DNA of 64,000 nt. It comes from Zhongshania aliphaticivorans (GTDB lineage Bacteria; Pseudomonadota; Gammaproteobacteria; Pseudomonadales; Spongiibacteraceae). Location of the stretch: the NCBI RefSeq assembly GCF_902705875.1, contig NZ_CACSIK010000001.1:233355-297354 (forward strand). The letters run 5' to 3'. The notes beneath the pieces were generated by a model, which made no database searches, had not been told where the DNA came from, and worked only from the letters and a program-made list of their open reading frames with translations. The position numbers and the translations under genes were made by a program. Positions 17,774 through 27,627 of the stretch are shown in pieces. Numbering within the stretch: position 1 is the stretch's first letter; each line of letters begins with the position of its first letter.

Positions 17774-19897
17774 ATGAAGCGTAGAACCGTTATCGACCAA
17801 CCCCCAACTCGACTTACCGGCGTTGTCATGTTGTTCATATTAATGGCGTCGCTAGTAAGTTGTGGCGGCAGCGGTGGTGGCGGATCGACGTTATCATCTA
17901 TCGTAGTAAACAGTCTACTGGACGAAGCCTCACCCTCGGGTGACACCGTAACCCTGCGTTCTGCGATTGCTGCCGCGTCGTCAGGGCAGCAGATTACATT
18001 TGATCCGAGTCTTGATGGTGGCACGATCGATTTAAGCGTTGTGGGTGAAGAGCACACGGTACTCGTCGGTGAGGTGTTGGGCTTTGATACCGCAAATAAC
18101 ATCTCCTTTCTTATTGGCTATTTTGATCGGGATTACGGCCGATCAGCACTTTTTGCGGCCAAAGATCTCATCATCGATGCCTCGAATCTGAGCAATGGGA
18201 TTACGCTTAACTGGAATGGCACTGAGCCTGCGCGGATTCTGGCGGTGGATGGCGATCTTACGCTGAGCAATGTTGCGGTCACCGGCGGCCATAGTATGTT
18301 TACTACCGCGGCAGATGTTGGTCAGCACCCCGACGACGAACAGGCCTCAACCTTGGCAAGAGGCGCGGGACTCGCAGTCTGGGGCGTTGCCACCTTGCGT
18401 AATTGCCGCATTTACGACAATCACGCCGTGGGTGATGATCAAGATACATCGCGGGATGGCGGCGCCTATGGCGGCGGGGTCTATGCCGATACGGTTGTGA
18501 TGGAAAATTGCATTGTTAGCGGCAACACGGTGTCTGGTGGCGGCGCGGCTGGGGGTGGTGTGTTTGCGGTTGGCGGTCGTGATACTGGGGTCGCGGTGTC
18601 GTCTATTAGCCAATCGGCGATTACAGAAAATCGTATTACGGGGCTTTTTGCCTACGGTGGCGGCGTGTATTCAGACGGCGGTGGCATCGGTCTGTCGACT
18701 AGAATTCATGTCAGCAACAGCACCATTGCACGAAATGTGGTTGAGCCCCTGCTGCTGCCCAGCTTTTTGTTTAGCCTGCTTGATATTGGCTACTGGCGCG
18801 GTGGTGGAGTGTATATGTCCAACGGCTATATGCAGATTAGGGGCAGTACTATTGTCGAGAATCAGGTGTATGGAAAGCCGCGAAATACCGAGATCGACAA
18901 ACCGAATCTGGCGGGTGGTATTGCCGCAACCATCGGCAATGCCCATGCCGTAGAAGATATGATCATTGGCCAATCTATTGTTGTCGACAACACCGTGCAT
19001 GAGATTGGCGGCGTGGACGCCAGTGGCTATACGATAGCGCGCAGTTATTCCCATGATATTTTTACTGGCTCGGTATTTGAATTCCGCAGCCTCGGTTACA
19101 ACCGCATTGGCGTTATCGACTTTAGTCAGATACTGGTGCCCATTGGCGAGCCGGCGTGGGCATCGCTGTCGCGCAAGCACTATCCGCAAACAAACGATAT
19201 CGACGGTGTTGTCGGCGCAGAGGTGCTAGGCGATGAGACCCGTTCCGCGTTTATCCCCTCGGCTGGCCTTGAGTCCGATCCCTTCGCGGTACTCTACTAT
19301 GCACCTGTGGGCACTGCTTTGAATCAAGTGCCTGGCGATGACTACCTTCTCACCGAAGTGCTTGGCGAGTTAGACGGCCCTGAAAATGAAGGCATGACAC
19401 CGCTGCTTTTACCTCTGGTACTTGACCGAATTGAAGCAATCTATGCGCAAGTCGGGTTTGTCAGTGAGTTTAGAGACTACTTTGAAAACTACCTGGCGGA
19501 TATCGATTCTGATACAGAGGGCGCCCAGCAATATCGCAACTGCGATGATGTGTTAATAAATACCCTTGAGCAGGCTTTTTGGTGTGGCCCGTCTCAAACT
19601 TGGCCCCAAGAGGAATACAACTTCGCCTATATCGAATTTTGGCATCATCTCGACCGGGCCCTAGCGGGCGAGATTGCCGCCGTGAATGTCGATCAAATTA
19701 CCGATCTCGGGCCGGCGGTAATCAATGATGACGTTTGGACCGAACTCCTTGGCGCCAGCGGCGGTAGCTTTAACGGCATCACCGTCCGCCTCAGCGAACG
19801 CACTAGCAATGTGAGTTTACTGGCGACTGATCAACTCGGTCAAGCACGGCCAGCAAATGCGCTTGGCGACATTGGCGCGATTGAAGTGGATAACTAA
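17774..19897 (+). CDS. Right-handed beta-helix lipoprotein
   Basis: The 707-residue protein has a lipoprotein signal ending LVSC followed by a Gly/Ser linker. Residues about 40-65 (VNSLLDEASPSGDTVTLRSAIAAA) are a CSLREAI-type start found in parallel beta-helix surface proteins. Residues about 150-400 contain repeated G-G-V-Y/F, N-x-x-V-x-x-N and I-x-x-S-x-I-x-x-N rungs typical of right-handed beta-helices. The C-terminus has an ALGDIGAIEV ending, common in this group. It is probably displayed on the cell surface or in the periplasm; no catalytic residues are identifiable. A GAGGTGAACG ribosome site precedes the ATG. Confidence 0.75.
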   Translation: MKRRTVIDQPPTRLTGVVMLFILMASLVSCGGSGGGGSTLSSIVVNSLLDEASPSGDTVTLRSAIAAASSGQQITFDPSLDGGTIDLSVVGEEHTVLVGEVLGFDTANNISFLIGYFDRDYGRSALFAAKDLIIDASNLSNGITLNWNGTEPARILAVDGDLTLSNVAVTGGHSMFTTAADVGQHPDDEQASTLARGAGLAVWGVATLRNCRIYDNHAVGDDQDTSRDGGAYGGGVYADTVVMENCIVSGNTVSGGGAAGGGVFAVGGRDTGVAVSSISQSAITENRITGLFAYGGGVYSDGGGIGLSTRIHVSNSTIARNVVEPLLLPSFLFSLLDIGYWRGGGVYMSNGYMQIRGSTIVENQVYGKPRNTEIDKPNLAGGIAATIGNAHAVEDMIIGQSIVVDNTVHEIGGVDASGYTIARSYSHDIFTGSVFEFRSLGYNRIGVIDFSQILVPIGEPAWASLSRKHYPQTNDIDGVVGAEVLGDETRSAFIPSAGLESDPFAVLYYAPVGTALNQVPGDDYLLTEVLGELDGPENEGMTPLLLPLVLDRIEAIYAQVGFVSEFRDYFENYLADIDSDTEGAQQYRNCDDVLINTLEQAFWCGPSQTWPQEEYNFAYIEFWHHLDRALAGEIAAVNVDQITDLGPAVINDDVWTELLGASGGSFNGITVRLSERTSNVSLLATDQLGQARPANALGDIGAIEVDN

Positions 19898-19985
19898 CTG
19901 GGCAATCGAGGCGAAGCCCAAGGCGAGTTTTTACTCTGAGCCCCCGCTCCCCTAAAAAAAAGAAAAGCGTGATCCAGTCAATTTT

Positions 19986-21266
19986 TTAACGCATGGGCAA
20001 CAGCAATTTGCCCGTGCGTATTCTTTGCGGGTGGTTGCCAACCGGCACGGTGGCGACTAGCTCAGCGGTTTCAAAGTCGATGACAACAACGCTGTCCTGC
20101 TCGCTGCTCGACACGTAACAGTGCTTACCGTCTTCGCTTTCGGTGGACCAGTATGGCTTAGATCCCAGGGGTTCTTCAGACAGCGTGACAATGGTGTACT
20201 CAAAACTCTCCCGATCCACTATCGCCGCATAGCCAGACATCGTGCCCGCAACGCATAGCTTGGTGCCCGCGTGGTTTAGCGCCAAACCGTGGTGGGCGGA
20301 GTTAAGTTGGTATTGGCTCAGGGGCATGGCTTGAATCTGCGGTGGTACCGGCAGTTCAATATGACGAGTGATGCGGTGCGCTTTTAGGTCGTATTCAAAG
20401 AAGCCGTGAAAAAAGGAAATTTGCATATAGGCGTAGCTTTCATCCGGCATAATCGCCATTGGCCGCACGGCAGAATCGACCCAGTCCATGCCGTATTCCT
20501 CAAGCTTCTCGCGCATATCCACGGTTTTGAGTACGTCATAGGTGTTGGCGTCGGCAACCACAAAGCGACGTTCGCCCTTAAGTCCATCTAGCCAGTCGGC
20601 CGTGGTGGGAACGAACACGCGACCAATAGAGGCGTGATAAATACGTTGGCCGTCTTTGGAGTAGTTACTTTCGTGAGGCTGGTCGCCGGGATAAAAGTTA
20701 TCGACGATGTCGCCGGTCGCGGTATCAATGGCGTGAACCACGCCGCCGGTAGACGCAGAAATTAGAAATATCTTGCCGTCTGGCGAAAGCGCCGCATGGT
20801 CAGAGCGAACGCCCTTCACTTTAGTGCGCCAAGCGATTTTTCCCGTTGTCACATCCAGCGCAATGGCGTCGGCAAAACTGGGGCGGGACACAAACAAGTA
20901 GCGGCCATCTTTAGAGGGGAAGAGGTCGTCGACTAACTGGTCATTGCCTTCGCCAATCACAGTGCGAATAAACCGCGCGGCAATGCGCCGGTAGAGGCTG
21001 TCGTTAATCTCGGCAAAGCGTTCGTCGATATCTGGCACTAGATTGTAGCGCGCTAAAATCTCAAAGGACTCGGGGTCGAACACCTCGGCGGTGCCGTCCC
21101 AATTGCTGCCTACCACCACGGCGCTTTGCAGCGCTGTGGTGCTCAGTTCAACGGGCGCATTGGCCGCAAGCACAGGGCCAACCGGTTTCAGCGGGCGGCT
21201 AATCAGAAACAGGCCGATGGCAATAACCACCAGTAATGAAAGTAATACAGTCTTGATCAGTCGCAT
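19986..21266 (-). CDS. YncE-like beta-propeller protein, membrane-anchored
   Basis: With the ATG at 21266 the protein has 426 residues; AGAGAG seven bases upstream supports this start over one at 21353 that adds 29 residues before the hydrophobic helix. [22 protein letters not shown] is a signal anchor. The body has repeated propeller blades: [64 protein letters not shown], and a last [15 protein letters not shown] blade. It is a periplasmic propeller of the YVTN/YncE type, with unknown ligand. Its neighbour on the right is divergent. Confidence 0.75.
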   Translation of the reverse strand: MRLIKTVLLSLLVVIAIGLFLISRPLKPVGPVLAANAPVELSTTALQSAVVVGSNWDGTAEVFDPESFEILARYNLVPDIDERFAEINDSLYRRIAARFIRTVIGEGNDQLVDDLFPSKDGRYLFVSRPSFADAIALDVTTGKIAWRTKVKGVRSDHAALSPDGKIFLISASTGGVVHAIDTATGDIVDNFYPGDQPHESNYSKDGQRIYHASIGRVFVPTTADWLDGLKGERRFVVADANTYDVLKTVDMREKLEEYGMDWVDSAVRPMAIMPDESYAYMQISFFHGFFEYDLKAHRITRHIELPVPPQIQAMPLSQYQLNSAHHGLALNHAGTKLCVAGTMSGYAAIVDRESFEYTIVTLSEEPLGSKPYWSTESEDGKHCYVSSSEQDSVVVIDFETAELVATVPVGNHPQRIRTGKLLLPMR

Positions 21267-21370
21267 CGCTACTCTCTTTGTTATGCAAATGGGCGCGTCT
21301 ATCGCACCTGAATGTGCGCGATGATAACAAATCTGCAGGTATATAATTGTCAATTAGATGACAGTTTGTT

Positions 21371-21398
21371 TTGTGGCTTGTGGCTTGTGGCTTGTGAC
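21371..21398. repeat. Heptamer tandem repeat
   Basis: TTGTGGC occurs three times in a row, followed by a fourth copy with one change (TTGTGAC). It lies between two divergent genes. Confidence 0.9.
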
Positions 21399-21558
21399 AA
21401 GTCATTTGTCGTCGCAGTTTATCTCCCTCACAAGTTTTCCAGCATCTTCATGTACACCTAGACGTTGTGTGATTGGCGCGTGAAATATATTTATAGGGTA
21501 GTTGGAGAAATTGGGGATAGCGTGTAAATTAGCGTTTTGCTGCACATAGGGATGTTAC

Positions 21559-23424
21559 GTGGCGGTCATAATTCCTCCTATCTCCACTTGTTTGAGTCGA
21601 ATGACATCGGGTGAGCGCCGATTTGCTAGGCGTCTAGAGAGTCTTTTAGAAGACGACTACCTTTGTTGGTATGACCTACCATTGGGTGATAAGCGTCGAT
21701 ACCCCGATTTTGTTATTTTGCACCCATCACGTGGCTTACTATTCTTGGAGGTCAAGGATTGGAAGCCTAGCACCCTCAAAAAGATGAATCACAGTGAATT
21801 TGAGTTACTAACCCCTAATGGTCGTAAAGTCGTGCCTAATCCGATGGAGCAGGCTAGGCAGTGCAGCTATGAAGTTCTTAAGGTTTTAGAGAGAGACCCT
21901 CAGTTACTACAGAAAAATGGCAAATATGGCGGGAAATTATGTTTTCCTTATGGTTGGGGCGTCGTATTTACTAATATCACTCGTAATGCATTTGATAAAG
22001 GGATTCCCGATGAGATACGTCAGCGAATCCTCCCAGGTCATCTAATGATTTGCAAAGATGAAATGACCGAAAATGCAGATGCCGAACAATTTCAGGAACG
22101 TCTCTGGAGTATGTTTAATTATCAATTTGGTGAGAAGCTTAGTCTTCCGCAAATAGATAGAATTCGGTGGCATCTATTTCCTGAAATCCGTATTGATCAA
22201 GGACAGTTAGATATATTTCAAGAAAATGAGGAGCAGGCTAGCTCTCCTGTGGAAAACCCCAATATTCCAGATATTCTACATATTATGGATTTGCAGCAGG
22301 AGCAATTGGCGCGAAGTCTTGGGGATGGCCACCGTGTTATTCATGGCGTGGCCGGTTCAGGTAAAACACTCATTCTTGGATATCGTTGCCTTCATCTCGC
22401 ACAAGCATTGAATAAGCCCATATTGGTCTTGTGTTTTAATATCACTCTCGCAGCTCGGCTTCGTGGTTTTATGTATGCACGGGGAATCGACGACCGCGTT
22501 CAAATTTACCATTTTCATGATTGGTGTGGCGAAATGCTACGTAGCTATCATGTGGCAGTACCTAATGGTGATGCGCCGATATGGGAGCGACAAGTTGAAA
22601 GTGTCATCAATGGGGTAGAAAGCGGGAGTATTCCTCGTGGTCAGTATGGTGCGTTACTTATTGATGAGGGGCACGATTTCGAACCTGCTTGGTTACAGCT
22701 GGTGACGCAAATGGTTGACCCAGATACCGATTCACTTCTGCTTTTATATGATGATGCGCAAACAATTTACAGGAAAAAATCAGCGCTTAAATTTACATTA
22801 TCTAGTGTGGGAATAAAGGCTCAGGGGCGTACTACAATTCTTCGCCTTAATTATCGGAATACGCGTGAAATTTTAGATTTTTCATATCGCTTTGCGAAAC
22901 AATACTTTACACAGTCCGATGATCCAGATGTTCCATTGATCGAGCCGGAAGCGGCAGGTAAGTCTGGGAATCAGCCAGCGGTTAGAAAATTTAATAGTCT
23001 TGACGAAGAAATTAATTATTGTCTTCGTTGCATCGAGGCATGGAACAATAAAGGTAAAGAGTGGAATAAGATTGCCATATTGTATCCAGGTGGTTCGGTG
23101 GGGGAAAAGATGGCGTCGGCGCTTCAAGAAAGTGGAATACCGTTTTTACATTTAAAAAATAGTGCTAAGAAAAAAATGTATTCTGATACTGCTGAACTTA
23201 TCAATATAATTCCAATACCCAGCAGCAAAGGGTTGGAGTTTGATACGGTTGTTATTCTTGATGGTAGCTTTTCTCCACGACGCGAAGATGGGGATGAAGA
23301 TGGGTTGATCGAAGATGTGCGTCGACTTTATGTGGGCATGACTCGAGCGCAAACAGCGCTAATGGTCAGTTATCATCGAAATAATAAGTTAGCTCACAGC
23401 CTGGCTACAATTGGTGATGCCTAG
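21559..23424 (+). CDS. NERD-nuclease domain fused to UvrD-type helicase
   Basis: The 621-residue protein opens with a NERD domain: GERRFARRLESLL, then YPDFVILHPSRGLLFLEVKDW, giving the PD-(D/E)xK-like residues Asp50, Glu64 and Lys66. A superfamily 1 helicase follows: Walker A HGVAGSGKTLILG, motif II LLIDEGHDF, motif III-like LLLYDDAQTIY, motif IV LNYRNTREIL, motif V SSKGLEFDTVVIL and motif VI RRLYVGMTRAQ. Such fusions are thought to process DNA and are frequent in mobile and defence regions. Start is GTG at 21559. It stands alone at the left border of the accessory region. Confidence 0.85.
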   Translation: MAVIIPPISTCLSRMTSGERRFARRLESLLEDDYLCWYDLPLGDKRRYPDFVILHPSRGLLFLEVKDWKPSTLKKMNHSEFELLTPNGRKVVPNPMEQARQCSYEVLKVLERDPQLLQKNGKYGGKLCFPYGWGVVFTNITRNAFDKGIPDEIRQRILPGHLMICKDEMTENADAEQFQERLWSMFNYQFGEKLSLPQIDRIRWHLFPEIRIDQGQLDIFQENEEQASSPVENPNIPDILHIMDLQQEQLARSLGDGHRVIHGVAGSGKTLILGYRCLHLAQALNKPILVLCFNITLAARLRGFMYARGIDDRVQIYHFHDWCGEMLRSYHVAVPNGDAPIWERQVESVINGVESGSIPRGQYGALLIDEGHDFEPAWLQLVTQMVDPDTDSLLLLYDDAQTIYRKKSALKFTLSSVGIKAQGRTTILRLNYRNTREILDFSYRFAKQYFTQSDDPDVPLIEPEAAGKSGNQPAVRKFNSLDEEINYCLRCIEAWNNKGKEWNKIAILYPGGSVGEKMASALQESGIPFLHLKNSAKKKMYSDTAELINIIPIPSSKGLEFDTVVILDGSFSPRREDGDEDGLIEDVRRLYVGMTRAQTALMVSYHRNNKLAHSLATIGDA

Positions 23425-23770
23425 TAAGTATTGGCGCGTGGAAATTTATACTAGAGATGATTTCGCTTCTCGTCTTATACGTGTATTTGCTGTAGTCATC
23501 GCGCTAAAGAAAATATTACTGGAAAGCCTCACTATTCACCTGTTTGGCTGAATTGTGCTTCGGCATGACACTGGAAACCCTGTAGAAAATTTTCTGGCCC
23601 AATGGTTTTGAACTGGGGTTTAATATTTCAGTATCACATCGGCAAAAAAGCTAAGTGTCGAGGGCGCGTGATTGCATGTTCACGGCCCTCATTGCTAGGC
23701 GTTTTTAAACTGAGCGGAATGCACAGTGTAAAAACAGCTAGCGGTTAGGATAAATCTGAACGACTGCTTA
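23425..23770 (+). other. Intergenic region with strong hairpin
   Basis: This 346-base gap between convergent genes holds no gene that I recognise. It contains a strong hairpin at 23660-23690: GAGGGC plus CGTGA pairing with TCACG plus GCCCTC with one bulged G. A short T run follows at 23702-23706, so it may be a plus-strand terminator or part of a small RNA. Confidence 0.5.
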
Positions 23771-25114
23771 TTATCGTTTATTGCAGGTAAACAGCATATT
23801 GACTTCACAGCGGTGTTCGCCTGACCCATTTTCTTTGCAGTTCTTTTTGGCCATGGTGCCGCTACCTTTTTCTAATCGACCATTTTGAGCGGCGCAGGAG
23901 CTAGCTGCTGCATTGTAGGCATTGGTTTCGGCCAAATTTAAGGCCTGATCATAAGCAAAGTGCATATCCGTGGTGCCGTAGGCTTCCAAGCTTACTTTTG
24001 TGTATTGCGTGCCTTTTACGGGCTCGCTCGTTGTGCGCGCCTCCTGTCGTTGTTGGCTTTTCTCAATGGCTTCTGTGGCGAGTACGGTGTTGCGCATTTC
24101 CTCGTTACGGGCGCGTTCTCTTCTTTCTGCAAAGTCCTTGTCCCAGCTGTTGGAGCCACCACTGCTAGAGCTTCCACTGCTAACGCTGCCGCCGTTAGAG
24201 CTACTACTACCGCCGTTAGAACGCCATTTGTGGCTCTGATAACTGTTATTGGCTCGGTCGCGATAGCGCTGGTGTAACTCGGAGTTAGCTTTTGCGGTAG
24301 CGGCGGTTTGGCTCATGACGCGGTTATACGTGGCGGCAAAGTGCTCGTTGCTCATTCGGGCGCTCTCGCGATTTCGCAACTCGAATGCGGCATTTCTTCG
24401 GCCGTTGTTTTCAAGCGCCTCAGCATATTTTCGCGCGCTGTAATCGTAGGAACCATCCACCTTTATTACCGCTTTAATATAGGCTTCGGGATCGGTCACA
24501 GGCGCTGTTAGGCGCGCCAAATCCGGCTCACCGTGGATGCTGTAGAGCCTGATATATTGCTTAACATAGGCATCGCCTCTTGATAAGTTTAGTAGAGCGC
24601 AGCCCCTTCTTGGGTCCAAGGTTTTCTGATAGACCTCAAACACCTGAGTGCCATCACCCACCACAAAGACACGCCGTGAGGTGATATGCATTTTGGGATG
24701 GTCATAGGTGTAGTCCCAATAAAAATCTTCTTCTCTCTGTTTCTGATATAAGATCCCATAGCGCTCTTCTAAGGCGCGAATCAGGCCATCATTCTTAGCA
24801 TAGGCATTGAAATTTTCATTGGGCCATAGCTTGTATATGCTCAGGCAAGAGTAGTCTTCAAAGTGTCTTAGAGGTATTTCTCTGTTTGATGAATCACGAA
24901 AGGTGGTCCTCCGAGAATAGCCATTGGGCTCTTCAAGGGTGTACTGCCCTTGTTGGATTTTGGCTTCAAAGGCGTCTAGAAGAGCGTGCCCGTTAGCAAG
25001 CACAGCTTCCTCATCGGCTGCTGGGCTGCTGGCGTGAATAAGTGGGCCGCAGGCGCTGGTAAGTAGCACAGTAAGCAGTACTAACACGCTAAAGACTAAT
25101 TTTGTCATTTTCAT
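23771..25114 (-). CDS. Lipoprotein of unknown function
   Basis: I do not recognise a family. From the ATG at 25114 the product has 447 residues, a lipoprotein signal with lipobox LTSAC, a globular region with several aromatic residues (FEDYSCLSIYKLWPNENFNAYAK) up to about 260, a Ser/Gly/Asn-rich low-complexity linker at about 310-345, a charged helix (RRERARNEEMRN), and a C-terminal region with four cysteines that ends HRCEVNMLFTCNKR. An upstream in-frame ATG at 25168 would place 18 residues before the signal and is unlikely. It is probably periplasmic-facing. Confidence 0.7.
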   Translation of the reverse strand: MKMTKLVFSVLVLLTVLLTSACGPLIHASSPAADEEAVLANGHALLDAFEAKIQQGQYTLEEPNGYSRRTTFRDSSNREIPLRHFEDYSCLSIYKLWPNENFNAYAKNDGLIRALEERYGILYQKQREEDFYWDYTYDHPKMHITSRRVFVVGDGTQVFEVYQKTLDPRRGCALLNLSRGDAYVKQYIRLYSIHGEPDLARLTAPVTDPEAYIKAVIKVDGSYDYSARKYAEALENNGRRNAAFELRNRESARMSNEHFAATYNRVMSQTAATAKANSELHQRYRDRANNSYQSHKWRSNGGSSSSNGGSVSSGSSSSGGSNSWDKDFAERRERARNEEMRNTVLATEAIEKSQQRQEARTTSEPVKGTQYTKVSLEAYGTTDMHFAYDQALNLAETNAYNAAASSCAAQNGRLEKGSGTMAKKNCKENGSGEHRCEVNMLFTCNKR

Positions 25115-25213
25115 ATAATTGAGTGTTCCTTGTGCTTCCCGTGGCGCCTGATTTGATGCCTTGATCACCTCCTTGCGGGCTGGGTGTTTCAGGTGTCAAA
25201 TGGGCGACATTTT

Positions 25214-26449
25214 TTAAACTGCTAGTAAGCGTGTTATCGATTCGTAATCTGGATCACTGACCTTACACTCTGATGCGAAATCCTTCCATTGCTGAATGGC
25301 ATCTATAATCTGGTCTGATATGTTTTTTACCGTAGTTTTGTCTAATCCGAATACTTTCCCGTGGTTTATGATTTCGCTGGGTTTTGGCGGATAGGGCGAG
25401 TATTGATAACCAGCAACATGATACGCCCCCGTTGTTAAGCTGGGCACTAAATCGTAGGCGGGCGATAGGCGATAACCACTGCCGTCATTGATCATTGAGA
25501 AATTGCGCTCGTGATCGTCGGTATTGTTGATCGCTCGATTAAACAGCATTTGCCGCAACAGCTGTTCTGCATCTTCACGAAAATGGGTGCTGTGTGATTG
25601 CAGTAATCTGTGAATGTCGTCGTATCGAAAGACACCCACGTCGTCCCGCTGGTAAGCGTCCTTGCGTAAGCCATTGATAGAAATAAGGTGACGCCGGTGG
25701 GAGCCAGAAATATCAAAGCGCTGCAGTAACAGCACATCGCGACCGCTTATATCTTCGATCAGTTCGCCGCCATAGACACGTAGACCGGCGGCTTTGGCCA
25801 TCTTGAGACACGCTAGCTCAACGCGAGCGACGTTGAATTGATCGCTTCCTAGCCGGTTGAATTTGGCAAGAAAGGCGTCGTCACCCCGATAGACCAAGGA
25901 TTTTGGGCGAGCGCCGCCAGCGCCGGATCCTTCGTTGGCTAGGTATATTAGATCTAGGGATTCGGCCGGAATTTCTTCAAATGATAAGGTATCAATTTGA
26001 TGAGCAATTTTTTCAGCTTGAGCGAGTTCTTCCCAAGCAATACCTAATTGGTACAACGGCTGCTCGTTGACTGCGGTGAGTTCCAGTGCGCCAATTCGGC
26101 TGCGTCGTAAGGCGTTTAGACAGGCGATAGCACTATTGGCGTTCATCTTCTCGCCAGTCTTCTTCAGCACCGCATAACTAAGTACACGACGGCCCCAAGC
26201 GTCTGGTAGGTAGTCGTCAAGGAAGGCGGGCAGACCGCCGCGACATGCTATGGCGCGCTCTTTGGGTGACAACGGCAGGCAAATCGGATCAATGGCGATA
26301 GCGCTCGGTAGCTCAAGGTATTCAGGGCGATACCGAAAACCGACTTGTTCAACATGCCCGTGATCTTCAATGATCACAATGTCCGCGGCTTGGATTCGCC
26401 CAGTGCTTGGTAGGTCGATATGTAGCGCGTAGCGAGCTTTATCAATCAT
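25214..26449 (-). CDS. hipA: HipA-family serine/threonine kinase toxin
   Basis: From the ATG at 26449 the protein has 411 residues. The HipA kinase features are the Gly-rich loop SGAGGARPKSLV, the lysine-bearing FLAKF, the catalytic loop NTDDHERNF and the DFG-like SPAYDLVPS. HipA kinases phosphorylate aminoacyl-tRNA synthetases and cause growth arrest. The ATG overlaps the stop of the upstream antitoxin gene as GATGATTGA, the classical hipB-hipA order. An ATG at 26521 is inside hipB in another frame and is not credible as the start. Confidence 0.88.
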   Translation of the reverse strand: MIDKARYALHIDLPSTGRIQAADIVIIEDHGHVEQVGFRYRPEYLELPSAIAIDPICLPLSPKERAIACRGGLPAFLDDYLPDAWGRRVLSYAVLKKTGEKMNANSAIACLNALRRSRIGALELTAVNEQPLYQLGIAWEELAQAEKIAHQIDTLSFEEIPAESLDLIYLANEGSGAGGARPKSLVYRGDDAFLAKFNRLGSDQFNVARVELACLKMAKAAGLRVYGGELIEDISGRDVLLLQRFDISGSHRRHLISINGLRKDAYQRDDVGVFRYDDIHRLLQSHSTHFREDAEQLLRQMLFNRAINNTDDHERNFSMINDGSGYRLSPAYDLVPSLTTGAYHVAGYQYSPYPPKPSEIINHGKVFGLDKTTVKNISDQIIDAIQQWKDFASECKVSDPDYESITRLLAV

Positions 26450-26687
26450 CGAATAAGGACGTCGGCATAACGAAGAGCTGGTTGAATTGCTCTTCCAGAC
26501 CAAGAACTCTGGCGGCCTCATGGTAGTTGCCGAGTGACACCGACAATTTACCCTGTTCCATTTTTACTAGGGTTGAGACGCTGACGCCAATACGTGGCGC
26601 GAAACCGCGTACACCATCTTTTGGGAAGCGTTCTTTGCGGGCTGCGCTTAAGCGCTTGCCAAGCTCGGGTAGCGAAATTTGTTGCAT
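26442..26687 (-). CDS. hipB: HipB-like Xre antitoxin
   Basis: The 81-residue protein is a helix-turn-helix Xre domain (LGKRLSAARKERFPKDGVRGFAPRIGVSVSTLVKMEQGK), followed by a short tail that includes LGLEEQFNQLF. It is the partner of the overlapping HipA-type kinase and should bind both the toxin and its own operator. Its start codon overlaps an inverted repeat, TTGCA-N9-TGCAA. Confidence 0.85.
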   Translation of the reverse strand: MQQISLPELGKRLSAARKERFPKDGVRGFAPRIGVSVSTLVKMEQGKLSVSLGNYHEAARVLGLEEQFNQLFVMPTSLFDD

Positions 26688-26700
26688 AATAGTAGTGCAA
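26682..26700. promoter_or_regulatory. Candidate HipB operator
   Basis: TTGCA-N9-TGCAA is a perfect inverted repeat over the hipB start codon. A second one, ACAACT-TATTG-AGTTGT, lies at 26734-26750 upstream. Either could be the autoregulatory site; this is inferred from position and symmetry. Confidence 0.45.
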
Positions 26701-26757
26701 ACAATGAATTAATGGGGAATGTGGTAAAATAGTACAACTTATTGAGTTGTGGTGCTA

Positions 26758-26877
26758 CCAGCCTGATATTCAATCACGCTAGTTTCAAAGAAGTTTTTCT
26801 CTTTGGGTGGCTGATAATTTCCTTTGCATTTGGTGTGCGCTGGGAATAGTTCTCTCTGAGCCGTATTGGCGTAAACG
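26758..26877 (-). pseudogene. Decayed 3' fragment of nrdB
   Basis: On the minus strand 26758-26804 translates as [16 protein letters not shown], nearly the C-terminal tail of the intact NrdB at 32690 ([17 protein letters not shown]). The DNA matches at about 39 of 47 bases. Further upstream, in another frame, RLRQYG-x5-IPSA aligns with NrdB RLSQLG-x5-FPGA, so the fragment carries a frameshift. The rest of nrdB is missing. It points the same way as the intact gene, 6 kb away. Confidence 0.7.
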
Positions 26878-27180
26878 CGGGCTTTTGTCGTCGAGTTCAA
26901 TATGGCTCAGTAGCAGGGTTAAGAATTTAGATATTAAAGTAGCCTATTTAATTGGGTTGATGCTATTTTTAGGATACTAAAGTATCTACTTTACTCGTGC
27001 TGCTCACTTTTTTGGCTACTATGATGGCCTGTTTGCTTGGCCAGAACAGTGCGGGGCTTTTTGTGAATACAGAGACAATATGTATGGTTCAAAAAGGTGT
27101 AGAGGCAGCAGTCATTCGGCAGCGTAAGCACGCCATTGATTGGGAAACGGCTGCACTCTCTGGTTTGAAGGGGTAACCTT
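26878..27180. other. Intergenic region with palindrome and repeated half-sites
   Basis: About 300 bases upstream of the Xre gene. GATACT-AA-AGTATC at 26973-26986 is a perfect palindrome. A related GATATTAAAGTA occurs at 26930-26941, 43 bases before it. These fit an operator array for the downstream regulator. Short open frames cover 26985-27180, but none is recognisable. Confidence 0.5.
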
Positions 27181-27480
27181 ATGAAGCTACTGAGTAACCC
27201 CACCGAGAAAAAACTGGAATTGCAGCGTCAGCTCGCCGACGGCGAACTTTCTCTAGGCCAAGCCGCCCGCAAAATGCGCAAAATTGTCGGCATGACGCAA
27301 GAGCAATACGCCAAAAATGTGTTGGGCATTGCGCCGCGGGTATTAATGGAATTAGAGCGAGACAAGGGCAACCCGACACTGGAAACCCTGAAGAAAATTG
27401 CTAGGCCTTTTGGTTTGGAAGTGGGTTTTATTATTCCTGTGTCGCGGAGGGTTAGTAAGGGTGGGGCGGGGGGTGGTTAG
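27181..27480 (+). CDS. Xre-family transcriptional regulator
   Basis: The 99-residue protein has a helix-turn-helix at about 25-85: LGQAARKMRKIVGMTQEQYAKN, VLGIAPRVLMELERDKGNPTLETLKKIARPFGLEVGFI. It ends in a Gly-rich tail. AGGGG seven bases before the ATG supports the start. Regulators of this kind often accompany toxins, but no toxin gene is visible immediately next to it. It may regulate itself through the palindromes upstream. Confidence 0.75.
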   Translation: MKLLSNPTEKKLELQRQLADGELSLGQAARKMRKIVGMTQEQYAKNVLGIAPRVLMELERDKGNPTLETLKKIARPFGLEVGFIIPVSRRVSKGGAGGG

Positions 27481-27627
27481 TCAAAGACCTTCGTCGGAGG
27501 GAATTTTTACTCCGCCTCTAAATTTTCATTTCTTGGGCTTGTTGAATAAGTACTTGACTAACTTTGGTTGCTTGATCTAGATTGTTTCCTATGTCGAAAC
27601 AGGAAACAGCTTGAGCGGTGATCATAA

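Noticed and set aside
21371..21398. Phase-variable repeat tract
   Set aside because: Only about four heptamer copies, outside any reading frame and far from a clear promoter element.
26985..27180. Open frames before the Xre gene that could be a small toxin
   Set aside because: Overlapping frames in two phases, no clear start and no recognisable toxin motif.
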